Of a stretch of DNA of 64,000 nucleotides, positions 30,401 through 42,653 are shown in pieces (the first letter of the stretch is position 1; every line of letters begins with the position of its first letter). The DNA is taken from the NCBI GenBank assembly GCA_009746045.1, contig RPFO01000082.1:2256506-2320505 (forward strand), in the 5' to 3' direction. The notes below the pieces were generated by a model. That model had not been told where the DNA came from. It saw only the letters and a program-made list of their open reading frames with translations, and ran no database searches. The DNA comes from Mesostigma viride (taxonomy: Eukaryota; Streptophyta; Mesostigmatophyceae; Mesostigmatales; Mesostigmataceae). Made by a program: the position numbers and the translations under genes.

Positions 30401-33400
30401 CCCTCCCCCCCTGCAGGTCGGCCAAGCCGACATCGCTCGCGAGGTGTGCCGGCAAGAGGGTTTCCCTGTGTGCGGTGACCCGGGGGTGGCCCCCGTCTCC
30501 GCCGCGGGCTGCACCTGCTTCAACCGATCCGCCGTGGTCATCCAGGTGCTGTCAAACGCCCCGGTTGCCACCCCCGCGCAGAGTTTAGTGCTGGACGCCG
30601 TCAACCAGGCGCAGAGCGATTTTGCGGGGTCGACCTACCTGTGGTGCGTGCAAGGGGCTGTTGTGTGTGGGGTCCGGGGGTGGGGTGGGGGGTTGGGGTT
30701 GGAGGCAGTGCGGGGGAGCCTGGGGGGAGCATCTGGTAAGGGCATGCACATTTGCCCGTCATGCATCCTGGTAGTGGCCATCGTGGTCACCATGGCCTTA
30801 AGTGTCACCGCGCGCACGTGTTTGGTAGTTTCGTTGCCAGCCCTTCTTGAAATGATAGTCTCGCAACTACCCGACGTTGTAGCTTTGCACCTACCACGGG
30901 CTCCCTTTCTCGGGTGGAGCCTCGAGGTACTGGTGTATGGGAGAGTGGGTCCAAGGGGCAAGTATGCGTGGCGCCTCCATGTCTGCCCTTTACTCGGCTT
31001 GGGCAGCGTCTGGTAGGGCAGCGGTGGGACCCCGGCGGGTCCTCGCATGGAAGCGAAGAATTAGAGGCTTCGGCCCACCACGGTTCTGTTGTGTTTGTAG
31101 CAGCTTGGTGGTGTCCGGTGACGTCCCCATAGAGGCAAGTGTTTCACCTTATTCTCCTGATCGCCACCCAACACCATCCAGTACAGCACGCGTCGCTGCC
31201 CCGTGATGTCCCTTACAGGCCCCTCACCACCTGTTCTGAGTAACGCGTGTCATCCTTGAATTTCTTCTCATATGGAATGGCTGGCGCATGCACTGCCCGG
31301 CATGCTGCCCCCCCCCCCCCCACCCCACCACCACCACCATGCCCCTGGGTCCCTGGCAGGGAGACCAACCCCCTGAGCGGCATGTCCCTCTCGCGCACGC
31401 TCGCGAGCACCGAGGCTGCCATCCGCAACCCCAACTGGACGAGCGTGCTCTTCTTCGACCACTATGCCGCGACACTGAGCCGCGAGGTCGTCGACGCGAT
31501 GCGCCGGCTGGGCGCCGCAACGGGGCCCGACCGCAGCTTCTGGATCCTGGGCGACATGGACGAGAGCCTCTCGACCGCTGCGTTCCTGAACAAGTACCTT
31601 GCGACCTCGTACGTGGGCCCCACCAAGGCGGCGTGGGCGTCACTCGCTGCGCACGCGCGCGCGCAGATGGACGGCGACAACGACGAGCTCATGCTTTACA
31701 TGCCCATCTTCTTCCTGCCCAAGTGGGTGCAGACATCGCGCGCGTTCGTGGACGGGTTCACAAACTTCACCGCGACCTACCCGGCCTCGTTCTGGCGGCC
31801 GCCCATCCAGGGGAACCCTGCCAACGCCACAGGCGTGTTTGCGCCCTTCTACGACAACTGGGTCGCTCCCGCGGGCACCGTCGACCCCGCAAACGGCATC
31901 CCTTCGTTGCCGGGCGCCTCAGGGACCAACCCGCTTGTCTCCATCCTCTCCACCACGGGGGGCTCGGAAGGCCCTAGCATGCGCATCTTCCCCGCGCCGG
32001 CCGCGAGCGACGAGACCTCGGCGTATGAGGACGCGCTCGCGTCGGTTCTGCACGCGCACCAGGGACCCACCTGCCGCTTCCTGGCAATCCAGCCCTTCCC
32101 CTTTGACTGGGACACGCCGGCGCTCGAGGTCCTCCAGCGCGTGCTGCCGGACGACAACCACACGCGACTTGTCTCCCTCCTGTGCACGCCATCCCAATAC
32201 CAGGCGTTTGCCTACCCAGACAGTCTCGCGGGGGGAAACCGCGTGGAGGCCTGCGTCGACTGGCAGGTAAGGGGTATACCATGAATATGTATAGTTTTGA
32301 ATGATAATCCGGCAGGTAAGGGGTATACCGTGCATATGTATAGGTTTGCATGATAATCCGGCAGAGCCCATTTTCGTAAGAACCAAAGGTTCGAAGAAAG
32401 GGCGAAGCCAATGTATTTGGAGAAGTGTGGAAGAGCGGACACGCTGAGACGATTTCCATTGGCGTCTACTGATTGGACGATGGATATTGGTGCAAACCTC
32501 CTGACTCTGCCGACAGGAGGATTCTACAAAAACAGGAGTAAGCATTTTGGGGAAAGCGCACGTCCAACTGTAACCCCTCCCTCCCTCCCTCCCTCCCTCC
32601 CTCCTCCCTCCCTCCCTCCCTCCCTCCCTCCCTCCCTCCCTCCCTCCCTCCCTCCCTCCCTCCCTCCCTCCTCCCTCCCTCCCTCCCTCCCTCCCTCCCT
32701 CCCTCCCTCCCTCCCTCCCTCCCTCCCTCCCTCCCTCCCTCCCTCCCTCCCTCCCTCCCTCCCTCCCTCCCTCCCTCCCTCCTCCCTCCCTCCCTCCCTC
32801 CCTCCCTCCCTCCCTCCCCCTCCCTCCCTCCCTCCCTCCCTCCCTCCCTCCCTCCCTCCCTCCCTCCCTCCTCCTCCCTCCCTCCCTCCCTCCCTCCCTC
32901 CTCCTCCCTCCCTCCCTCCCTCCCTCCCTCCTCCCTCCCTCCCTCCCTCCCTCCTCCCTCCCTCCCTCCCTCCCTCCCTCCCTCCCTCCCTCCTCCCTCC
33001 CTCCTCCTCCTCTCCCTCCTCCCTCCTCCTCCCTCCCTCCCTCCCTCCCTCCTCCCTCCTCCCTCCCTCCCTCCCTCCCTCCCTCCCTCCTCCTCCCTCC
33101 CTCCCTCCCTCCTCCCTCCCTCCCTCCCTCCCTCCCTCCCTCCCTCCCTCCCTCCTCCCTCCCTCCCTCCCTCCTCCCTCCCTCCCTCCCTCCCCTCCCT
33201 CCCTCCCTCCCTCCCTCCCTCCCTCCCTCCCTCCCTCCCTCCCTCCTCCCTCCTCCCTCCTCCCTCCCTCCCTCCCTCCCTCCTCCCTCCCTCCCTCCCT
33301 CCCTCCCTCCCTCCCTCCCTCCCTCCCTCCCTCCCTCCCTCCCTCCTCCCTCCCTCCCTCCCTCCCTCCCTCCCTCCTCCCTCCCTCCCTCCCTCCCTCC

Positions 33401-35722
33401 CTCCTCCTCCTCCCTCCCTCCTCCCTCCCTCCCTCCCTCCCTCCCTCCCTCCCTCCCTCCTCTCCCTCCCTCCCTCTCCCTCCTCCCTCCCCTCCCTCCC
33501 TCCCTCCCTCCCTCCCTCCTCCCTCCCTCCCCCTCTCCCTCCCTCCTCCCTCCCTCCTCCCTCCCTCCCTCCCTCCTCCCTCCTCCCTCCCTCCTCCCTC
33601 CTCCCTCCCTCCCTCCCTCCCTCCCTCCCTCCCTCCCTCCCTCCCTCCCTCCCTCCCTCCCTCCCTCTCCCTCCCTCCCTCCCTCCCTCCCTCCCTCCCT
33701 CCCTCCCTCCCCCCTCCCTCCCTCCCTCCCTCCCTCCTCCCTCCCTCCCTCCCTCCCTCCCTCCTCCTCCCTCCCTCCCTCCCTCCCTCCCTCCCTCCCT
33801 CCCTCCCTCCTCCCTCCCTCCTCCCTCCCTCCCTCCCTCCCCCTCCCTCCCTCCCTCCCTCCCTCCCTCCTCCCTCCCTCCCTCCCTCCCTCCCTCCCTC
33901 CCTCCCTCCCTCCCTCCCTCCCTCCCTCCCTCCCTCCCTCCCTCCCTCCCTCCCTCCCTCCCTCCCTCCCTCCCTCCCTCCCTCCGTCCATCCCTCCCTC
34001 CCTCCATCCATCCCTCCCTCCCTCCATCCATCCCTCCATCCCTCCATCCATCCATCCATCCATCCCTCCATCCATCCATCCATCCCTCCCTCCATCCATC
34101 CATCCATCCATCCATCCATCCATCCATCCATCCATCCATCCATCCATCCATCCATCCATCCATCCATCCATCCATCCATCCATCCATCCATCCATCCATC
34201 CATCCATCCATCCATCCATCCATCCATCCATCCATCCATCCATCCATCCATCCATCCATCCATCCATCCATCCATCCATCCATCCATCCATCCATCCATC
34301 CATCCATCCATCCATCCATCCATCCATCCATCCATCCATCCATCCATCCATCCATCCATCCATCCATCCATCCATCCATCCATCCATCCAAACAAATCAT
34401 GTGCGCATCTTCACAAGCAGTAGTGTTGGTGAAGCGTGAGGTGAATGTCTGCAGAGTCAGGCGTTTTCCGCCAACATCCTGTTTTTTTCGTACCATCTTG
34501 GCTGCAGAGTCTTCGCTAATTATAATTTCTTTTGTTTTTTTTAACGTTTTCAGGCGGAAAGTTTTCTAACAAGTCTTTACTTCAGTAAGCTACCAATGCG
34601 GGCGGTGTATGTTGGCGCGTGAGCATGCATCTACACCCCCAGCCCCACGTTTAAGATTCCCAGGTTTAAGATCTTGAGACCCTGGATTTTGAAATTTCAG
34701 GTTGAAGATCGCAGGGCTGGTTTTGGGCAAAAGATCTCTTAAAGTAGGTACGAATGGCAGGTCAGTGGTATGCAATATAGATTATGGACTTAGGTATACT
34801 GCATCAGGTTAAAGATCCTACCGCTCTCAACTTCAAAGGTCGTCAGCCCTGGATTTTATTTTAGGTTTATGGTCGTAGCCCTGGGTCCGCCGGACCCCAA
34901 TCTTAAGCGCGGGGGAGGGGGGGGTACTGCCCATGGTTATCTGGCGATGCCATTCATCAAACCACGATCAAATCACGGTGGCGCTGTTTTTCAAATACCT
35001 CGTGACGGCATCACTCAACAACCGACTGTGATGGCATCACCTGAACAACGTCTGGTGCCCGCATGACACCCCCTGCCCAAACGCCCCCTTGGTGCCCCAG
35101 GCGGACTTGGTGGCGTACATCGCCTACATGGGCGCAGTCCTGCACCAGCACACGCGCGAGCGACTATTTGACGGTGAGGTGCCCTCGCAGCGACTTATCA
35201 CCCGCAGCGCGCCTTTCCGCGACCGCGACCGCACCACCAACTGCAAGCTGTATGCGCGGGAACTGGCGCCCATCATGCGCACCGACCCGCCCCACTTCCC
35301 TGTGTGCGAGTATTCCCCTGGTTGCGGCAACGCCAGCAAACCTTGCTCCGGCCGCGGCGTGTGCCACTTCCCGACTTCCGAGGAGAACGCTAAGTCCCAT
35401 GTGGGTCTGCCCCCTGCCGTCGGCTGGTGCGCCTGCACTGGCGGCGCCAGGGGCACCCTGTGCGAGATCGAGGGGGACCAGGGGGACCGGCGCACGCTCC
35501 TGGTGGCGCTTCTGGCCACCGCCGGCTGCCTGCTCGGCCTCCTCACGCTCGTCCTCCTCTGGCTGTGCTGTCGCACCAAGGTTGGCGGGAGCACCAGCTT
35601 CCAGGGGCTGCCCCGCCGGAAGAGCAAGGTTTTCCAAGTGGGGTGGGGCGATCATGTCACGGTGGTGCTAGCAGATGTGAGTGGTTTGTTTTTGCGCGGC
35701 TGGACCGTGTAGTTAATGTATT

Positions 35723-35766
<44 letters not shown>

Positions 35767-38700
35767 CTTGTGATGGTGGCGTCTATGCATGTGAGTGCTT
35801 CTTTGTGTGTGTGCCTGTGACGATGTTGTTGGCGGGATATGAGTGGCATTGTTGCGTGCACGTGTGACAGCGGCTGGTGGTGCTTGCCTGTGGAGCTTGC
35901 GTGCTGGGGCCAGGGCTTGCCGTGTGGCGGCCGCTTTTGTCACGGCCTTCTTTTGTCAGAGGTACGTATGCTCATGTTTTGTACGCGGTATTTGCCACAA
36001 CGGTGTGCCTTGCCGCTAGTCCTTGTTGCCGGGTCTGCCATATCCTAGGTATGCCTTGTAGCCGGTGGCGATGCCATGCCGCGCCTCGTAGCTGCCTACA
36101 CGGCACACGCTAGCAGATAGCAGCTGCGCTCCGCCCTGATGGGATGCAATACCAGACGCATGCCGCCACGCAGCCCCAGAGCTTTTCGCAAAGGTTTGTT
36201 CAGTGGGGGTGATGGCTGGTCCAGGGACAGAAGGGAAGAGAAAACCTGTCTACAACTCCAGTGTCCCCCCCTGTCTTGTTAATGCCACAAAGGCCAGGGC
36301 GCATAGGCAAAGCCGATGCCACGACCGCCCTGAAAAGAGTAGCTACTACTACGTGGCAACAGGATGGGAAGGAGATAGTATTCCGCTGTGATTGAGATTT
36401 CACACAGTTAAGCACTGCAGCTGACTTGTCGCGGGCTCACGTTGTGCCTGGCTGGCATCCACTGTTTTCAACCCCATATTGCCATTGCCCTCTATGCTCT
36501 GCCCCCCCCACCGCCACCACCCCCCTGCAGGTGGAAGGTGCAGAGACGCTGTGGGAGTGGAACCCAGAGTCCATGCTGCAGGCGGTGCAGCTCTACCACA
36601 GGGTACGGGCGCAGCTGTAATGAAACGCTGGGAGTCTGTTCTGGGCTCGATACATGCAGTAGCTTGGTATGGGGGGATGGGGGAAGGGTGAGCGAGTCTT
36701 GAGCATCGTTACGAGCACGGGTCATCACCGTACTGTACAACAGCGTTCTGCACAACAGTATACTGTACAACTGGTGTGCCTTGCCATGGAAATGACAGGA
36801 AAACGGCGTGTCCATGACGCGTCCATGACAGGAGGCTACAGCAGGATGTCACCTTGTGCTCAACCAGCCTGTCTTGCAAAATCTCAGACCTGCGATTTTG
36901 CATCCCGCATGCACCCTGGATCTCCTTGTGCATCTTTGTTCCAAATTCCCAGGCACCCATCTCTGTCACCCGCTCGTTAGCCCATGTCACTCGTCCACAC
37001 CTTGTGCCTCCATCGAGCAATGTCTGGAGCTCAAGGCCTTAGAGGGACCTCCCTCACCCACCCTAACCTTCGGGATCCCCGTCCTCAGCTTGACTTCATG
37101 TCCACACGCCACGCCGAAACATCCCATCGCCCCCCCACTCCAAACCGCCTGATGACTGTATACCCACACATGCCATGCCACACCCTCCCGCCCCCCTCGC
37201 CCGGCCGCCAGGTGCTGCGCGTGCTGATGATCAACTACAACGGGTGCGAGGCCTTCTGCGACGCCGACGCGATGCAGTTTGTGTTCCCTGACGCGGGCGA
37301 CGCGCTCCACTTTGTGCTGCACGCGCAGGCGGGGCTGCTCGAGCCCGACAAGGTCCTCGGCCCGTCCAAGCCGGGTGGATCGCACCCACCGCTCCCCAAC
37401 GCGTGGCCCTACCGGCTGCTCTCTCACCCGCTCGGCCAGGAGGTGGTTGGCAGGGACGGCACGCTGCTGTACAGGGGGCTGCGCGTGCGCATGGGCGTGC
37501 ACACGGGCATCCCGGAGGAGCGGACGTTGCTGCCCAATGGCCGCACCGAGTGCAAGGGCCGCATGTTCGACGTGGCCAGGGTGATCCACAGCGCGCCCCA
37601 GGCGGGCGGCCAGGTGGTCATGTCCATAGACGCGTGGGCGGCGCTCGGGACGGCCTCTGTCCTGGGCGACACGCACCTCGTGATCCACTCGCTGGGCGAG
37701 CACCGGCTGGCGAGTGAGGTGCCCCCCTTGCAGCTCGTGGAGGTGCTCCCTCAGTCGCTGGCGGAGCGGTCGCCGTTCACGCCCATCAAGTCCCTGGAGC
37801 AGCTGTCCCCCTCGTTCTTCGACGCGCCCGCGGCCATGTCCCACGTGGAGGGCATCGCCCCCCGCGATCCGATCGCGATCGTGTTCACGTTCGTAGGCGG
37901 CATGAGCTCGCTGAAGAACAACCCGAGCCTGCTGCCCGCGACCGCTATCCTGAGCAAGTTTGTGCGCCGCACGCTGCACAAGCACCGCGGGTACGAATGC
38001 GAGGAGAAGGACGGCAACTTCCTGCTCGCGTTCGGCGACCCCCTGGAGGCCGCCGCGTTCAGCCAGGAGCTCCAGGTGGGCGCGATGGCGCTCCCGTGGT
38101 CCCAGGTATTGCTCGAGGAGGAGGCAGCCGCCGAGGTCCAAGCGCACCCTGTGTGGGACAACGTCGAGGGAATTGATGATGGCTCGGCCCATGCGGGCTT
38201 GTTCATATTCCGGTGAGCCTTTTATGTTGCTCTTGGGTGTTTAGATGGCGGGTAGCCAGTTTGTTCCTGTGCAAGGGGGGGTGCGGGGGGGGGGGAGTGC
38301 TCCTGGACATGCCTGGGTTGCTAAGGCAGTGAGGGGAGGGCGGCAAGGGGGGGAGGTCCTAGAAGCGCTCTTCTCGTCTCTCTTCTTCTTCACCTAGGCC
38401 CACATCTGCATGTCTGGGTCGGCAGTGGGTGGCAATGACTACCACGATCAAGGTTCTAGACTTGAAAGCCCTGCGGCCCCCCGTCCTTTGGTCGATGGGC
38501 GCGTCGGCATCGTGCCGTCATCCTCTGGGCCTCCATCTCCGTGCCACCCCCTGCAGAGGCCTGCTCGCCAAGCACCACAATGTGTGTCGATTTGGTGGCT
38601 CACGCAAGATTTTGTTGATCGTGGTGATGCCTGCTTCCCTCGTGCCACGTCCTCCCCCCCTCAGCGGCCTGCACATCCAACTCCCTCACTGTCGACATGA

Positions 38701-40639
38701 ATGTGAACGCTTCCTGACTTGCCTTCTCTTATATGCTTATCTCGACTGCCCCCTGCAGCGGCCTGCGCATCAAGATCGGCATCTACTGGGACGTGCCCAC
38801 GCGCTGCATGCCGCATGCGAGCACCGGGCGCGCCGCCTACTTTGGTCCCCTCATGAACCGCGCGGCACGCATCGCCTCCACCGCAGCCAACGGCCAGACG
38901 CTCTGCAACGCGGCGCTCTTGCAAGCGCTGCAGACGACAGACTACAACGAGGAGGGGTTGTTGTTCAAATCACTGGGTCACTTCTCGCTCAAGGTAAGCC
39001 GGGGAGCCTGTGCGTGCGGGTGTCCGTTGATGCCCCATGATTGGTTATTGATTGCCTAAACATGTTGTTCTTTCAAGCATAACTGAGACTCAATCCAGCT
39101 GCGATCCGCCTGTTTGCAGCTTTGTTTGAAGCACTTATGGGCCCAACGAAAATTTCCCAACGAAAATGTGTCACTATGTTCCTTTTTGCTTTGTCTGTTG
39201 CCCTTCGTTCGCGCTGCTGGCGGTGAAGCCCGCAGCTCCAGCGGGCTTCCAGGGCTGCCTTCCACCCCTGGGACCACCCTATCTGTGCCCCCGCACCTTC
39301 CCTAACCGCAACAACCATCCACCCGGCAAGCCTGACCACCTGCTTGTCACACGCATCTGCTCTCTGTTTGCCCTGCCCCCATTCCTTGTGCGTGTCCCCG
39401 CCACCTGCCCCTGCCAGGTGCCCTCCCGTCTTGGATACCTCAACATGAACCCCCCCATATGGGCTCCCATTCATGCCCCCCTCGCGACCCACCCCCTGAC
39501 GCGGGCCTCGTTTTCCGCGTTTTTCTTTTTCGTGCCCCCTGCGACCCCCCCCCCCCTCCCAGGGTCTCTCGGAGCAAATGGAACTTTTCCAGATCGCGTG
39601 CCCGCGCACGCAGGCGCGCTCGTTCCCGCCCACGCAGAGCTTCCGCCGACTCCCCACGGGCATCACCGCGATGGGCGACCTGCTCGCGCGCCGCGAGACG
39701 CAGGACCACGTAGACATCATCCCCGCGTGGATCCCGTCCGGCGTGCCCTCCTTCACCCGCAAATCGGACATGCAGAGCGACAGCGGGAGCGAGGGCGGCG
39801 GCCGGTTCGACCCCAGCGGGCTGCTCAAGCAGGCCTCGGGCAACCGTAGCACGCGCCAGAAGATGCTGGGGCCGCTCGACCCGGCCATATGGTGCGACAC
39901 GGGGAGCGGGCGGTATCTGAGCAGAGCCTCATCCGAGTGGCGGTCCAAGGGGGCGGTCGCGAAGCGAGAATCGTTGGGGATTGAGATCAAGGGCAACAAG
40001 CGAGCTCCCCGCCTCAGCCTGGACTCCCTGCTCCGCGTGCTCCCCGGCCGCCCGTTTGCAGTGTTCGAGACGACCATGGCCAAGAAGATATCGCTCCAGC
40101 CCCCAACCGACATCTCGGGCCACAGGGGCCCTGGGGGCGATGGGCGCGCGCCGGCGCCAACCCCCAATGGGGTGCTAAAGGGGGGCATTCGGCGGGAGCA
40201 GGGTGGGGACCCTGAGACCGGGGAAGGTACGCACCGGTCGGCGCCGCACTTGGGGGAGGACTCGTCGAGCAGGGGGAGGACGGAGCGGCGGGAGCTGCGC
40301 TGGGAGGTGGAGGAGTTTCCCGAAGCCGCAAATGGGGTTGGCACGATGGGGCCGGACGCGCTGGAGGAGGGGTATGACGGGTACGTGATCGGCAAGAGGA
40401 TGATGCAGGGGAGCGCGCAGCAGCAGATGGTGCCGTCAACGGGTGGAAGTTCGATGGTGCCGCTAGGTGGGGGAGAGCTCCAACTTCAGGACGCCTCCTT
40501 CCACGGGCCAGAAGGGGAGGTGACACTTCAAGCACACATGGCAGTCCCTGTGCAAGAGGAGGGATCCAGCCCGGGCAGGCAGTCGCACTCCAGGGAGGAG
40601 GAGCTGCCGGGGGTCCACCAAGGGGAATCCACAGTGTGA
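27417..40639 (+). CDS. Receptor-type tandem class III nucleotide cyclase, 10 exons
   Basis: A membrane cyclase predicted to bind a ligand outside and make cAMP or cGMP inside. Exons by inspection: 27417-27740, 27871-27954, 28851-29537, 30417-30643, 31360-32266, 35101-35676, 36531-36602, 37212-38212, 38759-38993, 39563-40639. All phases agree, giving 1,729 residues. Domains: signal peptide (about 1-37); periplasmic-binding-protein-like region (about 58-385, 'IAFVQHS', 'GIPVYIVGS'); further ectodomain; Cys-rich EGF-like part (812-864); transmembrane helix (876-900); cyclase domain 1 (about 928-1110); cyclase domain 2 (about 1178-1371); disordered tail. Domain 1 has metal-site Asp935 ('VTVVLAD') and Asp978 but Asp1079 where Asn is usual. 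Domain 2 has Phe1186 and Gly1227/Asn1228 at the metal sites but keeps Asn1326 and Arg1330 ('MNRAARI'). Nucleotide preference cannot be decided. Exon 1's donor (GTGCTT) is weak. Confidence 0.88.
32577..33984 (+). repeat. (CCCT)n array with CCT and C interruptions, intronic
   Basis: About 1.4 kb of CCCT units with irregular CCT and CCCC breaks fills most of the intron between the exons ending at 32,266 and starting at 35,101. It is open in several frames on both strands and so yields false long frames (Ser-Leu-Pro-Pro or Glu-Gly-Gly-Arg repeats). It is simple DNA, not protein. Confidence 0.97.
33985..34390 (+). repeat. (CATC)n array next to the CCCT array
   Basis: A mixed CCCT/CATC zone (33,985-34,095) passes into roughly 295 bp of uninterrupted CATC units. 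The mixed zone suggests that one repeat arose from the other by point change and expansion. It lies in the same cyclase intron. Confidence 0.97.
35726..35763 (+). repeat. (GT)n microsatellite in a cyclase intron
   Basis: A GT dinucleotide run starts about 50 bp after the splice donor at 35,677. Confidence 0.95.
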
Positions 40640-40693
40640 GCACTGGCTGGCTTGTGTGCGTCTCGATGGCTGTACATATCTTAAATCTTTCGA

Positions 40694-40698
40694 TGTAA
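40694..40698 (+). terminator. Putative polyadenylation signal TGTAA
   Basis: TGTAA lies 55 bp after the cyclase stop codon. Chlorophyte algae commonly use TGTAA near the cleavage site. Five bases are weak evidence alone, but the position fits. Confidence 0.4.
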
Positions 40699-40699
40699 C

Positions 40700-41689
40700 T
40701 ATCTGCAGCTTCCTTGGCAGATCAGTTGGGATTAGTCTATGCGATTCGGGAATATCTCCCGTGCATGGGGCCGTGACCGTTTGCTCTATGCGTTTGCGCG
40801 CAGAGGATGTGCTGCCATGGGCGTGGGCATAAATTTGGGGGCACTTTAAAGCACTGCGTTCAGTGAGGCCTCTCGTATTGTTTGGGTATACCGTGCACTA
40901 AGGCACTGTTGCAGTACGATGAAACTGCATACGTGATCAATGAGGGACAGACCCACATGATTTAGCGGTATGGCCTTTCTCTTCTTCAAAGTAGCATCCT
41001 GCATATGTCCAGACCTGCCCATGGGGCTATGGGACATCCTGGTTCGAAGAAATAGATCTGCACTTTATGAAAATTCTCATTTGGTACAGAGACATTCCTA
41101 GCCCGAAGCTGCTGAAATCCCTCTACCATCTGGTAGAAGGGCTGCCAATGTATGATATAGATCCTGCTGTATATCTACTACTATAATCATTGTCTCACCG
41201 TGTAAGTGTGAGATGTGGCACAGGGTTTAATCTACAGCTTGGGGGGCATTCTCCCTCAACAAGCTTGTGGCCATTTTTCTGTGGCTACAGGTGCTGGTGT
41301 ACGCCAAGCCATTCTTTTTCATCCATCGTCTTTTTTTTTAGGTTTTCATGTGTGAGTATACAACTCACCAGTGTAAATTTGACGCTGTTTTGGCAAGTGT
41401 GTATTTTTGTTTTAAGTTAGACAACTATATTTTCCGATTGTGTGTGAGAGATGTAAGATAAGTACCTGCGTGTCATGCGCACGGGCATGCCACGGAGTAC
41501 AAATTATGCTAATCTCATTAGGAAAAAAAAAAAAAAAAGACGTAAGATGGGGAAGAAGTATCAGCTAATCCACAAATTAGGGTTCCACGCGGCGGTGTGT
41601 CAGTGTGCCCGCGGTGACAGAAATTAATGTACATGGCGCGTTGTGTGACCATGGCCACCAGTGGACCTTGATCATGTCTCCGCGAGACA
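40700..41689. other. Intergenic stretch after the cyclase gene
   Basis: No gene-like frame or known repeat is seen. A run of 16 A at 41,523-41,538 could be the tail of an old retroposed copy, but I could not identify the body of such an element. Confidence 0.45.
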
Positions 41690-41953
41690 TCTTGGTAAAG
41701 ACCCCCGCTAGCTGCTCCTCACCTGACAGGCCATGGCGGACAAGATGCTGTTCCTCTTAAGCGCCCCGCAATAAGCTCGCAGGGCGACCCTACACGCTCG
41801 ACGGCGACTTGATGCTGGCGCATGCAGCAACAATATGACGACGGGAGCTCTGACCGACCTACCTCCAGCTCCGCCAATATGAAGCCGCGGGGAAGAAGCC
41901 GGTCTACTGGAAGGGATCGAGGTACCATCTACGTTGACCACAAGCCATGGCAG
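41690..41953 (+). pseudogene. Degenerate LINE ORF1 C-terminal fragment
   Basis: With several frame shifts this stretch can be read as the ORF1 end seen at 49,861-51,233. It shows an 'MADKMLFL' block, a 'LDGDLMLA' block, a Tyr/Leu/Gln-rich segment, 'KPVYWKG' and 'VDHKPWQP'. It is short and heavily changed. Confidence 0.6.
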
Positions 41954-41994
41954 CCGACCCCAGCCTAGCTGACCCCAGCCTAGGGACCTTCAAG

Positions 41995-42600
41995 TATAGT
42001 AGTAATGGGGCGGACTTGCTTAAGCATCATACCACCTCCACCACCTCCACCATCGCGGTGCCCACAACTCAAGCAACAAGCCCTCGACCTTCGCGAGGAG
42101 GCCGAGCTCGACAAGCGCAGCCACAATGTCATCGTCAAGCACCCCGACCAGCCGGCAGGTGAGACCCCGACGAGCCTTCTCACGGCACTTAAGCGCGACA
42201 TTCTTGCCCCCATGCAACTCACTGGTGAGCTGGATGTATGTCGGCTGTCCGCCTCCCCCGCGCGCGGGGGAAGGCTGGCCCGGCACCTGTGCTTCTCACC
42301 TTTAAGTACATGGGGGACAAGCTGGCGTTCCTCAAATGCCGCAAGAAGCTCTCGGAGACTCGCTTCACGCTGGACAACGACTTGACCTTGGCCCAGCAAC
42401 AGCGGTGACGCGAGCTATGGCCGACCTACCTTCAGCTCCGGCAGCGCGCAGCTAGGGGGAAGCCGGTGTACTGGAGGGGGGCAGTCATCCACGTTGACCA
42501 CAAGCCCTGGCAGGCCCCTCCTGCCACCTCAGACTAGGGAATATATACCAGTAGTGTAGATTAGTCAGGCTTAGCCAAGCATGTGGCCCACGCCCATAAT
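41995..42600 (+). pseudogene. LINE ORF1-like fragment with start of its 3' region
   Basis: Across frames it shows the 'ADLLKHHTTSTTST' segment, 'KRSHNVIVKH', 'RARGKAGPAPVLLTFKYMG', 'ETRFTLDNDLTLAQQQ' (followed by a stop), then 'WPTYLQLRQRA' and 'PVYWRGAVIHVDHKPWQAP'. It ends at 42,537 and is followed by the first ~60 bp of the repeat seen after other ORF1 copies. No ORF2 follows; a TTAA-rich tract and another gene come next. Confidence 0.75.
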
Positions 42601-42653
42601 GGCCCCCATGGATATGATTAATTAATTAATTAATTAAAATTAATTAATCATAT

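Noticed and set aside
32577..33984. Telomere-like C-rich repeat
   Set aside because: CCCT units lack the TAAA or TTTAGGG pattern of algal or plant telomeres and the array is internal to an intron.
31919..34496. Very long open frames on both strands (Ser-Leu-Pro-Pro, Ile-His-Pro-Ser, Met-Asp-Gly-Trp, Glu-Gly-Gly-Arg repeats)
   Set aside because: They are translations of CCCT and CATC simple repeats in several frames at once and lie in a cyclase intron; no start context or domain.
36987..38192. 401-residue minus-strand frame
   Set aside because: Antisense shadow of the GC-rich cyclase exon 37,212-38,212; His/Arg/Val-rich nonsense composition and no motif.
39073..40395. 440-residue minus-strand frame
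   Set aside because: Antisense shadow of the last cyclase exon; it crosses a splice junction and has no recognisable domain.
41523..41538. Poly(A) tail of a processed gene copy
   Set aside because: No intron-less gene body or target duplication could be found upstream; a 16-A run alone is insufficient.
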